Source: Cloeon dipterum
Lineage: Eukaryota; Arthropoda; Insecta; Ephemeroptera; Baetidae
DNA: 64,000 bases
NCBI RefSeq assembly: GCF_949628265.1
Contig: NC_088788.1
Coordinates: 682,001 to 746,000, forward strand
Reading direction: 5' to 3'
Shown here: one piece after another, positions 43,602-55,064 of the stretch
How positions within the stretch are numbered: position 1 is the first letter of the stretch
Layout of the letters: each line of letters opens with the position of its first letter
Program-made: the position numbers and the translations under genes
Notes under the pieces: generated by a model
Told to the model about the DNA's origin: nothing
Databases searched by the model: none
The model's input: the letters and a program-made list of their open reading frames with translations, nothing else

Positions 43602-45036
43602 GGGAAACGCTGCACTTCTGTACGTATCCTGGGTGCGATACGTTTGCCACGCAGAGCGGCAACCTGCGGACCCACGAGAGACGGCACGCCGGCGACCATA
43701 TCTACATCTGTCCCTTTCTAGGGTATAAATTTAGTCATTTAGAATATTTGCCATTTTTATTCAAATCGATTTAATTAAGTTATAAAAACAGAAAATTTTC
43801 TTTCGCATCTCTACAACGATACAATTTTCATTTTACAGATGTGGGAATGAGTTTATGCATGCAAACGGCTTCTGCAAGCACGAAGTTAGCGAGGAACCAA
43901 ATGAAATTAAAAAAATAAAAGTAAAATCACGTCCAGACAAGCAGAACACGCTACGCCCGGACCTGGCAGGTGTTACTCAAGAGCAGTTCGTGTGGATAGC
44001 AGAGTTAAGTACTTTTAAATCATTATTTGTATTTATTTATTTGTTCAATTCGCCAGTGTTCGGAGTTGCCAATTAAGTAATGGAGCCTCCCGTACACTTT
44101 GGTAGTAAATTTAATTTTAAAACACTTGCGCTGCGATTTCAGACTTAATCCAGCCTGTCTCTGCATTCTTCACTTAATATTCTTTCTTTTGACGTGCTGA
44201 AACCCAAAATTGGTTAAGCCATTCGCCGCAGAATCGAGAAAGAAATTGGCTAAATTAGGGAATTTACAAAATAATAAAAAAAAATCAAGTCTAAAACACA
44301 TCTCCAACTTGAATTTTAAAATTTTAAGACTTCAATTTTGATAATTATAAATTTAAAATAACCTTTTTTGCCATAAAATAAAACCGAATTAAAAAAATGT
44401 ATTCCTGGCAAAAAGATTGGTTAGCTACCGTATAAATCAGCTGTTCATCTAATATTTGCGGTCAGAGTGGCCAAAATTTTCTCTACTGAACAGATTTTGA
44501 TCTTTTAAATTGCATTTTTCTGCCTTAATTTCTCCAGACAATATTTCAAGTAGAGGCCATGAGCTGATAGTCAAAAAATAATTGAAAACTGAGTTGCTAA
44601 CATAATATTGCCTGCAAGAAACTGGTTAAAATTGGGAAAAAAAATTAAAGCGGGTTATTTACCTTAAATTAAATTAAAAAAAAACAAATTATGTTATTTC
44701 AGGTACGCCAAAAGACACAATAAAGTGTTCACGGCTCCGCCTGCCAGACCAGTAGCCGGAGCTGCCCCCTCAGCCCCCGTGTGTGCTCCTAGAAAGCAAC
44801 AACGTGCTGGTAGAGACCTGAAAATCGGCCAGAACGCCGCCACTCCTGTCACCCAGGAGTCGAAGGAGCTGATCAGTGCATCAGCTGGGAATTTGCCGTG
44901 GCAGTTTGGTGAGGAGGAGGAGGAGGAGGAGAGCTGCAAGCTGGCTGAATGGAAGCAGCTGGTGTACGAGGCCAACCAGCGCCGTCCCACTGTGATAGTG
45001 CATGCGCGCGCCACCTCGCTCCAAGGAGGTGTCTGA
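43602..45036 (+). pseudogene. YY1-like C2H2 zinc-finger gene fragment
   Basis: Exon 43602-43722 (acceptor GTTCTAG) encodes FCTYPGCDTFATQSGNLRTH then ERRH, a complete C-x4-C-x12-H-x3-H finger, plus the linker and first residues of a second finger. Donor GTATAA joins in frame to the exon from 43839 (acceptor TTTTACAG), giving CPFLGCGNEFMHANGFCKHE. This second finger has both cysteines and one histidine but lacks the last histidine. Order and spacing (CTxxGC...NLRTH...CPFxGC) resemble YY1/Pho fingers 3 and 4. A third exon-like frame from 44703 (YAKRHNKVF... ending at TGA 45034-45036, with an acidic E run) follows a TTTCAG but does not join in frame at a canonical donor. Upstream fingers are missing. 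Likely a fragmentary or decaying copy. Confidence 0.55.
44053..44245 (+). repeat. Half copy of the Bin3-intron foldback element
   Basis: CCAGTGTTCGGAGTTGCCAA, TGCGATTTCAGACT, TCTTTCTTTTGACGTGCTGA and CCATTCGCCGCAGAA follow the left-arm order of the 10702-14260 copies. The right arm is absent. Confidence 0.65.
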
Positions 45037-46400
45037 AGACGACCAGAGGGAGGCCCTCTACTTAACCTTCTCTTTCTACTTCGCTCGGAAACTTGCCATT
45101 TTGTATGAGCTTTAAGGTCCGACGGTAAAATTGTCCGAATTCGCTATTTTGGAGCTCAGCATTCTGCCAGTAGCGTGACTCTAATTGGAGATCTGAATTT
45201 TTTACTCGGTCCGCCCGTTTGCTATATAACCTCTAGTTATTACCATTTTCTAAAATGGGAATAACTTATGTTTTGCGTACGTTATTTCAAATTCCGTGGA
45301 TTTTATGAGAAAAATGTTATACGTAGAAATTAATGATATGCCACATGTCAAACAATACTCAAAGCACTGCTGTAAGCTTTCACAGAAATGTCCATAGTGT
45401 CCATACTTTCATGATAATACCTTAATAAAAAAGTACATACATAAAATTATTTCATGCATTTTATTTGAATTAAATTTCCAAGCATCTACATCGACCCATG
45501 TCCTTCGTCAGTTAGGAGTGAAGGCAACTCTTTCAAATCCAACTCTAAAAAACAAGGCAACTTTTTACAAATTAAGCTTCTTTGGACTATTGCTCGCTTC
45601 TTAAATATATCAATTTTTAGCTTTTGTTTATTACACGGATTTGATTTTCACTGACAAAATTTCACCATGAAAACCTAAATAAAGAAAAATTGTTTAAATT
45701 TAATATTTCGTGACGCGCCCCTATATAGTCGTTAAAGCAAAAATGTATTTTTCTGAACGCCTCGCACTCAAAAATACATTTATAAATTGAACTTAAAATT
45801 ATGAATGAAATCTTTATTAGAAACCAAAGGTGATTGTATTACCGCTAATAATTGTAAGAACTTATATTTAAAAACATTTTGAATGCGCGTGAGGCATCTA
45901 TTTTAACCCGTTTAATAAAATACTTTGTTGCCATGATCAAAGTTGTGGTATTCATTTAAATTTGAGACGAGCTATGGTTCTCGGTTATGACTTCGTCATG
46001 AATTCAAAATTTAATATTACCCAACACAGGACGTTGAAGACGCGGAAGTTTGCTCCGCGGAAACGAATGGGTGTGATTGTGGCTGCACCATCCAGTTGTG
46101 TGCGTTATTAGGATCTTCATTTAGAATTCCGTAAATGGAATTTAAATATATAGTATCTGTATCCACTGACCTATTTTTAATAGTGAGCACCCTTGCGAGG
46201 TTTACAATTCACATACGCAGTTGCTATTTACTGACAAAAATTGGCTAATTTTAAAAATGAGTTTAGAAATTTGAAAAATTACGGATCTGATAAGGAGTCG
46301 AGAGGGGCCTAGACAGGGACAGTGTCAAACCCGAGAAAAATGAATTTTTTTATTTTAAGTTGGCTCGCATCTCCGCATCGGTGACGGTTTACAGGGAGTG
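45037..46400. other. Spacer, no gene seen
   Basis: AATAAA at about 45423 could serve the frame ending at 45036. Otherwise AT-rich DNA without frames or repeats I can support. Confidence 0.35.
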
Positions 46401-46426
46401 ATATATATATATATATATATATATAT
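46401..46426. repeat. (AT)13 microsatellite
   Basis: Perfect dinucleotide run of 26 bases. Confidence 0.95.
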
Positions 46427-46667
46427 TTAATCTCACAATACCACACTGACTAGGAGCATTTTGGTATTATCAAAGTAAACACGAATTCCTATATACATGT
46501 CAAGAGCTGTGTCATGCGATGATGGATGACCGATTATATTGAGTGTCATGCTTGCGGCATGCTTTTGGGGGGCACGCTCGCACCTTGCTTTTTGTGTCAG
46601 GGCGATGTTTATTTCCCGCTGGCCACCGAGCGCATTATTCCTCCACAATGGATACGAATAAGGACAG

Positions 46668-46795
46668 CGGAAATACACTTCGCATGACTCATTGACAGCT
46701 TTACAAAACGTTTTATTGAAGCAGTCTCCTCTGTCCAGTCAATTTTCCCATTTATCGAGCCTCATGCACATGCAGTAAATTGAGTGAGAATCTAA
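46668..46795 (+). repeat. Duplicated segment (partner 52678-52800)
   Basis: GACnGCTTTACAAAACGTTTT, GTCAATTTTCCCATTTATC and AGTGAGAAnC are shared in the same order and orientation about 6 kb apart. Confidence 0.7.
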
Positions 46796-48324
46796 TGTAG
46801 CTATCGCTTTGAGGGCCGTGCTCGTTTTTATCGTTTTCTGCTGCAAAAGAGAAAGGTGTATGTCATCTAAAATCAGGGCTGGGTATCTATCCCGGGGAGA
46901 TTCCCAAACTTGAAGTGCAGCGTGGTTTTTCGCGGTATTTACCAGTTTTGTGCGTTTTTTTGCACCTCATGGCCGCTCGCGACGATTGTTTGTTTTTCTC
47001 CCCTCGCTATATAGAGCTAGCTGACAGCCGATTCCTGCGCTGGCCGGCCGGCCGGCCGGCGCACGTATTATGCTCACAATCAGCTATACCGGAGCAATAT
47101 ATAATGTTATGCGATAAATAACCGTCAGGCTCTTTATTATATAATGTTTGCTCTCGACATCAACTCTCAGAATTGCAACAATTTCAAACTTCTCTCGCCG
47201 AGGCAGTGGCGACGGAGCCAACTTGAGTGCGGGTCAACTTTATGTGCTGTTGACAGGGAGGAGCAGCTTATGTATAGTCTTTATATTGTGCGTTTAGTCT
47301 CATTGTCAGGCTGGCTGGGAGCTCATTAAGCAGACTATCCGCACGTCGTCGTTTCACAAAAGGCCGAGCGAAAGTGCACACTGTGCGCGCGCCACGGCGA
47401 TCAGCCTAACAATAAGAGCGAATGGGAAAAGCGAGCGATTGCCCATTGTCAGTGTTAAAGCGTGTATGCGCATTTTGTATCTATCTACTGATTTGAAAAA
47501 TGGATAATTTTTCTCTGTTAATCATTAAAGGAACATTTCCTTATTTTTGCAACGACTTTTTGTTTTATTTAAAAACGATTAAAGCTGTAAAACTAAAAAA
47601 ATCACATGCAAGCAGGTTATTTTAAGAAAAGAAGTCCAAAAAGAAGATTAAAATAATAAAAATAAATATATTTTTGAATTTTTTATTTTGAAATTTAGAA
47701 AATATGCTTAAAAGTAGTCCTATGACAAGTGTGAACTTTTCAGAAAATATCGAAGCTATCAATTTTTTGTTGCGAAGAAATTCCACTTCAAAATTCGAAA
47801 AAAAGGAAATATTTCAAATTTTGCTATTTTGCAACTCTTAATCTCCGATTCTAACCATCAGAATTGCAAAAATTTTCCACTGTTGGACTCATCTTGACCT
47901 CCCCAAACCAGCTAAGGGGCTTTAGGGGTGCTTACCTTCCAACCCCAATTGCTAAAATGTTTTTAAAACCGAGGAAAATGCTTTTTAGTACATTTTTACT
48001 AAAAACAAATTTGCAGGGGGTTGAAAGGGGTGGGGGTTAGAACCCCCTAATCTATTTAGCTATTCAGGGTAGGTCGATACAAGTCTAAAGGTGCTTAGTT
48101 TTTGCAATTCGGATGGTTAGAACCCGATATTTGGAGTTTGCAAAATACGAAAAAGTCGGAAAATTCGTGAATCCCATTAAAAGTTGATTTAATGGCGATT
48201 AAAATCAAGCAATTCGTAAAAAAGCAGCAAGAATTCTTTGCTTTTAAAATCCTCGACGCTGATTGGCTGTAAACAACAAGCACGTCTGTAGTTCCCGCGC
48301 AAAATATACAATACAGCTAGTTGC
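46796..48324. other. Spacer with repeats
   Basis: Holds a GGCC tandem run at 47042-47060 and two CGAGACGAGT-family units at about 47845-47945 (-) and 48040-48140 (+). The GC-rich patch 46910-47340 has frames without recognisable features. Confidence 0.4.
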
Positions 48325-48488
48325 TACACTGCAAATGAGGGTTGAGAAAATATCAACCCGCCGCATGTTACTGCTGCGAGGTGCGAAAAACTCACCTTTG
48401 ACACCCCAGGTATAGTGAAATAAATGCGGGGTGAGATTTTCTCAATGCAGCGCAGTGTGACATTTTCTCACCCCTGACTTGCAGTGTA
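48325..48488. mobile_element. Small MITE, 164 bp
   Basis: TACACTGCAAATGAGGGTTG with AGAAAAT at the left end is matched by the reverse complement of ATTTTCTCACCCCTGACTTG with CAGTGTA at the right end. TA flanks fit a TA target duplication. A second ATTTTCTC box lies inside. Confidence 0.6.
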
Positions 48489-50540
48489 TGATAATTGTTA
48501 AAGTGGAATGATACAGGGCAACAATGGAAAACTATTTGAATTTTTGGATGCCATAGACAATTGATCGATCAACAATTTGTTCAACAATTTGCAATAACAA
48601 AAAAGGATCGACCTTCCTACGGTAAAAATTCAAATTTTGCCGATTTTCTCCAAAATGTACAGTTCTTGAACATATTTTGTTGGCATATTCCGATTCGTCT
48701 CGTCGAGATCTGTCCAATTGTGTATATGCCAATTATTGGGGAAACTCTTGGCTTTGAAATTAAATCGGATTTCAAGTAAGGAGAAAAGGAGACAGCCATT
48801 ACCATTTGAAAAGCACGGTAACTTTCCAGCCAATTTTCTCAAAAAATTACAGCGCTTCTTAGATCAATTTAGGCTTTAACTGAATCCTAAGGGATTATTT
48901 TATGCATTGGCAAAAAGCATTTTCAAGGCTTTTGCAGTATCATTCCTCTTTAAGAAGAGTGTTTGAATTTCTTTGACGGAATTTTGTAATTTTAGATTTC
49001 ACATTATTGCACTGATTTCAATTGATGATTATTCATGATTAGGATGACATTATTGAAACTCCAAACACCATTCACCATATAATTGTTGTCACTGATGTCA
49101 AGAGATGTTTATTCCCCTTGTATGGTTTGAGAGTGAGTGGCGTGCTTGGTGCTACATCAAAAAGCACCCTTTCAACCTTGTATAAAAAGATCGGACGGTC
49201 AACGTAAACAACAGCAGTCGATGCGTGGGGCTTGCCGCGGGCACGCATGCAATCAACAATGTCCATAATTCCTGAAAAGCTTGTATTATTGTTGACACAG
49301 CAGCTCCATTGACGTACAGGCATTCGTGTTTTGTTGGTGGTATACAATGCATTGGACCCTTGGCAGCGTGCCATATTTTTAGATCACATTATATTAAATT
49401 TAATCTAACTAAACAGCCAGCCACACACGCAGACCGCTTTGTCGTCAGGAGTATATGTAATAGATTTTATCTCTTTTGCGCGCGCCCGCTCCCTCGCCGC
49501 TTGACAATCACCCTTAATCCTATCGCGAGTTTTGTAGTAAAAATTACTTGAGAGAACAAATATTCCATCTCTATGAAATTTTCTGCCTGCAAAGTTCAAA
49601 ATTGTCATGGGAAGAAAAATAAAAGAAAATTTATTCTTTAAAAAACATGACATTGACCCCCAGGGACCAAATGAAATTGGCTTGGAAAACTTATCATGAG
49701 AACAGTTTCAGCACAGCGAATATTTTTGTTGTTATTAATAATAAAATATTCAATCGTCTTAAATTCACAGCCCGCATATATATTTGCCAGCAATATTTCT
49801 GAAATATTTTTCCCTCAAACACTCTTACGCATACTAAGAATTCCAGAGAAGTAATAAAAGACTACAATGACCCTTGTCATATTCACGAGAGAAAAAAGCT
49901 TCTTTTTGTGACCTTCTTGACAGCAAGAATTAGTCCCCTCTGACAAATTTAGTTGAAACGCAAAAGCGTGTTTTGATGCGGTGAAACCCCAACAGTCCTC
50001 TGAATTTACAACTTTTTCCTGTGGAACTAACAATCAACTGACGGCTACACGGGTGGTCTCATTGTCAGTGGCGGGCAAAAGGCAACCCTTCGCGGGAGTA
50101 GGCGAACATTGAAATACATGACGCACACTAATCCTGTCTTTTAAAAGTACAATTTTTAAAGGAAAATTGTGAGATAAATTTAAAGAGGCAAACTCATATT
50201 TTTAAAATTAACTGATTGACCGCTGGACTGGCCTCTGCTATTTCGACGCCAAATTGAATTTCGACCGGCGGAAAAACCAACAAAGATCGCAACCCGGCCC
50301 CCGGTGGGAATTACGCCTGCGCAGAAGGTTTTTGATTTGGTTCATGCATGCGCAGTGATAAGTTTCAGCCTCCCTGTGAGATGAAGAAGCGATCTGAACA
50401 TACTACGCATGCTTAACATGCGCGAATATTGAAACAACTATAAAAAGTTAATTTAAGCACCTTGAAAGCCTCCAATTAATACTATTTTTTTTTAAAATGA
50501 CATAATTCATTACGATGGCGAGGTTGTCTTCAGAAATAAA
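48489..50540. other. Spacer with a dispersed repeat
   Basis: 48494-48605 is the inverted partner of 4385-4495; 48708-48790 resembles 40540-40640. The frame at 49072-49374 (-) and others have no domain support. No gene recognised. Confidence 0.35.
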
Positions 50541-51720
50541 TAAAACGATCTCTGACGATCAATTGGCCGTGAGAGTTAAGGAAAGGAATAAAAATGCTAT
50601 CTTAAGGATCGATTAAAGCCCATCCAAAGGCGCAATAAATTCTCCGTTTCAGACTGTGACATCATTGACGGAATGTGATAATCATCAACGAGTTCCCCAT
50701 CCCAAATCAGCGATTTTTACTGCACCGCCTCCAGGTGCGCGTCTGTAAAAACCTTTTTCTTAAAGCTTAGGACCAAGTTAACGTAATTTTACCCCGTTGA
50801 ACTTTATTCATTTATTTTTGTAAAATCCATTTTTGTGTTTAAAAGATTTTTCCTTGAATGCAGATTATGGATTTGAGAATTCCGAGAATCGCATTTAAAT
50901 CGGATATTGTTTTGCTTCGAACCGAAGTTGGGTAATTCGGTTTTCCGAGAAGCGCTCCGAGCGAAGGGAGGGAGGGGGATATCATTTTCCTGCCCCGTGT
51001 GCCCCGATGGAAATTTTATTGACAAACGAGCTGGAGCAGCTAACTGTAGAGCAGGAGAAAATGAAATGTTGCATCCCTGTATGCTGGATTTTAAGAACGG
51101 TTTCGATGCTGTGGGGAGAAGAGAAGACGCTCAGTTGGTTGATAAATACGAATTCTTTCTTGCTCACAAAGGTGGGACAGGTGCGAGGAGCAGCGGCGAT
51201 ATTTTGGTTCTTTTCTAGTATGAGACACGGCCATCTGCTATCATTTGCATTACCGGCAAATGAGACACAGACTTTGAGAGAGAGGATCCACTTTTTGTTC
51301 ATACACACAGCAATAATAAAGCCCACCTGGCCCACTCTTTACGCCGGATCAGAGATCAAACAACGAACGAATCATGTTCTCGCGTCAAACAGCAGACGCT
51401 GCAATTTCGCACGTTGCGTACAAACCGCGCCAAACACGCGCTAAAATTTATCACTTCGTTCCAAAAATTGCCAAACAGGTTTAACACAAAATTTCTTTTT
51501 AAATGGAAAGTGACTAAACTTTCCCATTAACACCAAAGTGAATAAAAAATTAAATATATTGAATTTTAGTTCAATAGCTTGTATATCTTGTGAGATTGCG
51601 ATTCAAGTAGGTTTGTCGGAGAAGGCCACGCAGTGTGGAGTGTATAGATCAGAAAAGCACCCGCCATTTTTATTATTGTTCCCCTGCACCTGGCTCTTTT
51701 GTTAATTCATCCACCCTCAG
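50541..51720 (+). repeat. Segmental duplication, copy 2, with a 620-bp extra piece
   Basis: Partner of 39345-39930. The extra piece (about 50850-51465) is GC-richer and contains overlapping open frames at 50907-51218 (103 codons, with SCPVCPDGNF) and 51007-51444 (145 codons). Neither has a recognised domain. It may be an insertion in this copy or a deletion from the other. Confidence 0.8.
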
Positions 51721-53690
51721 CTCAGACTCTCAGATGCTTGATTTCGGCAAAATTGATGGCCCATCGACCTAATAAATTTCAAAACCAATTATTTTGGCAT
51801 TTTATATTATATTGCTTTTTAATTGAAAACAAAATAAAAATGTGAAGCGTTAGATTTAGATAATAAAAAATATTGCTAGGTGCGTAAGAATTTTATTACA
51901 TACTCTCAAATTCAATTGAAACCACGCGGTTTAAACATGGGCTAGAGAGTGCTAAATAAATTCATAACTTGTGCAACCTGAGCGTCGGGGGGTGCACTGC
52001 TGCATATTATGTTCAATTCACTCCGATGAATTTAAGGAAATAAAAATACATATGCGATTTGAAGCACAAAATACGGCGAGGTAGTGATTGCTCGTCGTCG
52101 TCGCTCAAGCCCTGTACGCTCAATTTTCAATTTTTAACAATCAGGCCCGCTGTGCTCTCTGTTGTGATATTAAAATATTTTTAATTAAAATTCTCTCAAA
52201 GCTTACCAATTCAGAAGGGCAGCAAAATATAAAGAAAAATCTATCTATTGCCAGTGAAAATTTTTTAATATTAAATTTAAATTAGAATATGTAAATATGT
52301 AGAAATTTATTTACTTCATAATAAAAAAAAAAATTTGGTTCATGAAGAACATACATTTTTGAGTGTTTAGTTGTAACTCTGGTAAAAAAAGACCCAACAA
52401 GAGCGGAAATTTAAACTCCAACACGTAAGAGTGGTTGATGTGTTTTTATCTGAATTTAATATTTCATTAAATTTTACAAAGATTTTAAAGGTTCCGATTT
52501 ATTCCCAACTGAAATATGATGGTCCAATAAATTATTATCAAAAATTTGGTCATATGTATGACCAGAATATATCCAAATTCGCCTGCTGCATAATTCTCAT
52601 CGCTCATACGGGGAAAAAAGTTAAAGAATTAGGGCAGCAACCCTAGCAGTTGAGGAATAAAAGATGCCCTCGATGCGAAGGATAGCGGGAATACACATTG
52701 ACGGCTTTACAAAACGTTTTGTTTGCGTCTCCTCAGCGTGCAGTCAATTTTCCCATTTATCAAGCCCCATGCACGTCATGCAGTAAAATAGAGTGAGAAC
52801 CCACGCTCTGAACAAAGAAAGCAGAATTTTTAACAAAAAGCCATGAGAAGAAAGCATTGGGCGCGTATATAGTGCAGCCACCACATAATAAAATTTAATT
52901 TAATACTTAAGACACTTTTTGGATTAGAAATGAAGTAATTTCAAAAAGAGGAGCATATTTAGAATGAGTAAAAAAATATCTCCATTTTGGTGCCAGTTTC
53001 AAACGAATGCAATGAATTTATCAAGAGGGCAGCGGCTGACCTTGACCTCGGAGGAGGTTAAAACTACTTAAGGTGTTGGCAAATGAAATTCCAATACCAA
53101 TACAAATTGCAAGCTTCTATTTCTGAATTTGAAGCGGAGCTTTTGTGCGGCGTAATACTACCCGCGCCTGACCACGGTTTCTTAAAACGAGGGGCTACCG
53201 CGGTGAAACCGATGCATGCGATGGTTTAATCTTGACCGCTTTTCATTCAATAACCACCGCGATGCCGAACGGAAGGTCAATTTTCCAAAAAATATTGTCT
53301 ACCGATAGAACCGCTTTCGGTAAAACCGATATTAATTCAAATAACCCAAATAACACACAAGACAATATAAAAAAAGGGATCTAACTATTTCCACAGAGGC
53401 CCTCAGAGAACGTAAATTAATCTTTCAACCAATTCATTTCATATTATTTAATTAATTGAATTAAATATATATTAATAACTAATGCTTTGAATTATAATTC
53501 AATATTTTCCAGTGCTTCATAAAATGAAAAATAAACTTTCTATGGGATAGATACCAATGCAGGGGGTTTTCTTGCATTGTCAATAAACTTGCAGGAGGGA
53601 AAAAAGAAACAACTTATATATTTTAATATCTTTCTTTGAAAATTAACCTCATAAAAATGTTATTGACTTAATATATAGAGTCACCGTAAG
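51721..53690. other. Spacer, no gene seen
   Basis: AT-rich; includes copy 2 of the 46668 repeat (52678-52800). The frames 52088-52285 and 52431-52646 are AT-rich chance frames. Confidence 0.35.
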
Positions 53691-54090
53691 TTATATTTCA
53701 GTAAGCACACGGCGCTTAAGAGTCTGCACGCAATTAATTAAGGCAGGCGGCCGAGCCGGCGAGAGGCCTCTATCTCGGCGAGGGAGGCGAGCGCGCATGT
53801 GCGCCGAGTGAGTTAAATGCCACGCCCTGTTTTTTAGTTGCAGGGAAAAAAACGCGGAGCCAGCCAGCGAGCCTGGATCCACAATATGATGCCGAAGGGC
53901 GGCGCCGCGAGTGGGGCGAGGCCACGGCGCCGCCACTATTGGCGCACCACGCGACGGGCGGGCAGTCGGTATCAAAATAAAAACAGCCAGATAAACAGGT
54001 TTTACCACCTGGTTTTTAAAGGGAGTTAAAGGAAGATGACGATATGAAAAGGTGCAAAAATCACATTTCAGTCAGGAAAAAAGGGATATG
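53691..54090. other. GC-rich block
   Basis: GC-rich at 53735-53990 with GGCGGCCGAGCCGGCGAGAG and GGCGGCGCCGCGAGTGGGGC. Minus and plus frames overlap and neither is supported. It could be a promoter or 5' exon for the minus-strand pieces upstream or a separate island. Confidence 0.25.
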
Positions 54091-54099
54091 TACATACAA

Positions 54100-54364
54100 A
54101 ACTCACCTAAATTGCTAAAAGCTCTGCGTTGGTTTTGGAGCCATGCAGTCGGTGCACCGGGCTTGGATGAGAGAGGGAATGTATATCCTATAGCAGTCTA
54201 TATGGCTGAGGGCCTCGCTCAGCTTCTGGTTGGTGTTGGCGATGTCGGTCAGGCTGCAGGTACTCGGTAGGTGGCAGGTACTGGATTTACGACCCGGCAA
54301 ACCCATCCTCAAGCCAGTCGCCGGGTCAAAGTTCTCCCGCAGAAGCTGGAGGGTTCTAAAGAAT
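54100..54364 (-). CDS. Candidate exon, product unknown
   Basis: From a minus-strand acceptor TTCTTTAG (about 54363-54356) the frame reads TLQLLRENFDPATGLRMGLP and later DIANTNQKLSEALSHIDCYR, ending in TAG near 54115, followed by GTGAGTTTTG at about 54099. The first and middle parts are helical and polar. It follows pieces at 54570-55025 on the same strand, possibly one gene. No family is recognised. Confidence 0.35.
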
Positions 54365-54569
54365 AACGTAAATTGGTTACATTTTTAAGTTGCTGATTGG
54401 TTAATAGGAGGGTTTCACCTGCAGTTCCCTTTCATCGCTTCTTTTGCACTGGCCATTTCAGTCAGTACGGAACTACGGAGTTGAGACTTTCTTTCGGTTG
54501 GCCAGAAACGTTGCACATTTCAATTTTCCACTTGCTCTAAAAGTATTTTTGTCAATCAGATTTATCATT

Positions 54570-55025
54570 AGGGAACCCAAGATATTTGTAAATAATTTAG
54601 ATTCTGTGCTGCCACCGACCTGTCGTCTTTCAAACTGGCAGGGTGCCGGAGCTGGCGTTTCTCCTCAGCAGCTTCTTCTGCGACTTTTTCGAGATGGCCA
54701 GGTGCACGGCGCACTTGTAGGGTTCGCGTCGTACGGCACGAATTTCGGCTCCTTGCCTTGCATGATCTTGAAAGGATAAGACGAGCTGCTCGCACCTTAT
54801 ATCTACTCTTCTGGTCAAACGAAAGGTTTCAGGTGGACGATTTCGCCGACGGGTTTCACCGGGAAGAAGGAAAACTTGGACAGGTCCTCAGGACGAGGCT
54901 GCACACATGGAGCTCGGTCTTTCGGCCAGGATGACCGGGTCTTCTGCTCCGTCAGGGTTTTCTCTTCCGTCGTCCGTGGTCCTGATCGGGCCGCCAGGGA
55001 AATGGAATGAGCCTGACGGCTCCAT
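54570..55025 (-). pseudogene. Frame-broken minus-strand gene piece
   Basis: An ATG at 55025 opens MEPSGSFHFPGGPIRTTDDG and runs 45 codons to TGA at 54888. The next protein-like stretch, RPEDLSKFSFFPVKPVGEIV, is in a second frame, then GKEPKFVPYD in another, then EPYKCAVHLAISKKSQKKLL in another. GC-rich, no introns evident. Successive frame changes suggest a decayed retro- or duplicated copy, or small undetected introns or sequence errors. I cannot name the parent. Confidence 0.35.
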
Positions 55026-55064
55026 CGCAAATCGCAACCTAACCTAGAGACACTTTTTGACATT

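Noticed and set aside
51007..51444. 145-codon frame in the extra piece of the segmental duplication
   Set aside because: A 103-codon frame and a 117-codon minus frame overlap it and none shows a domain; described only as part of the duplication.
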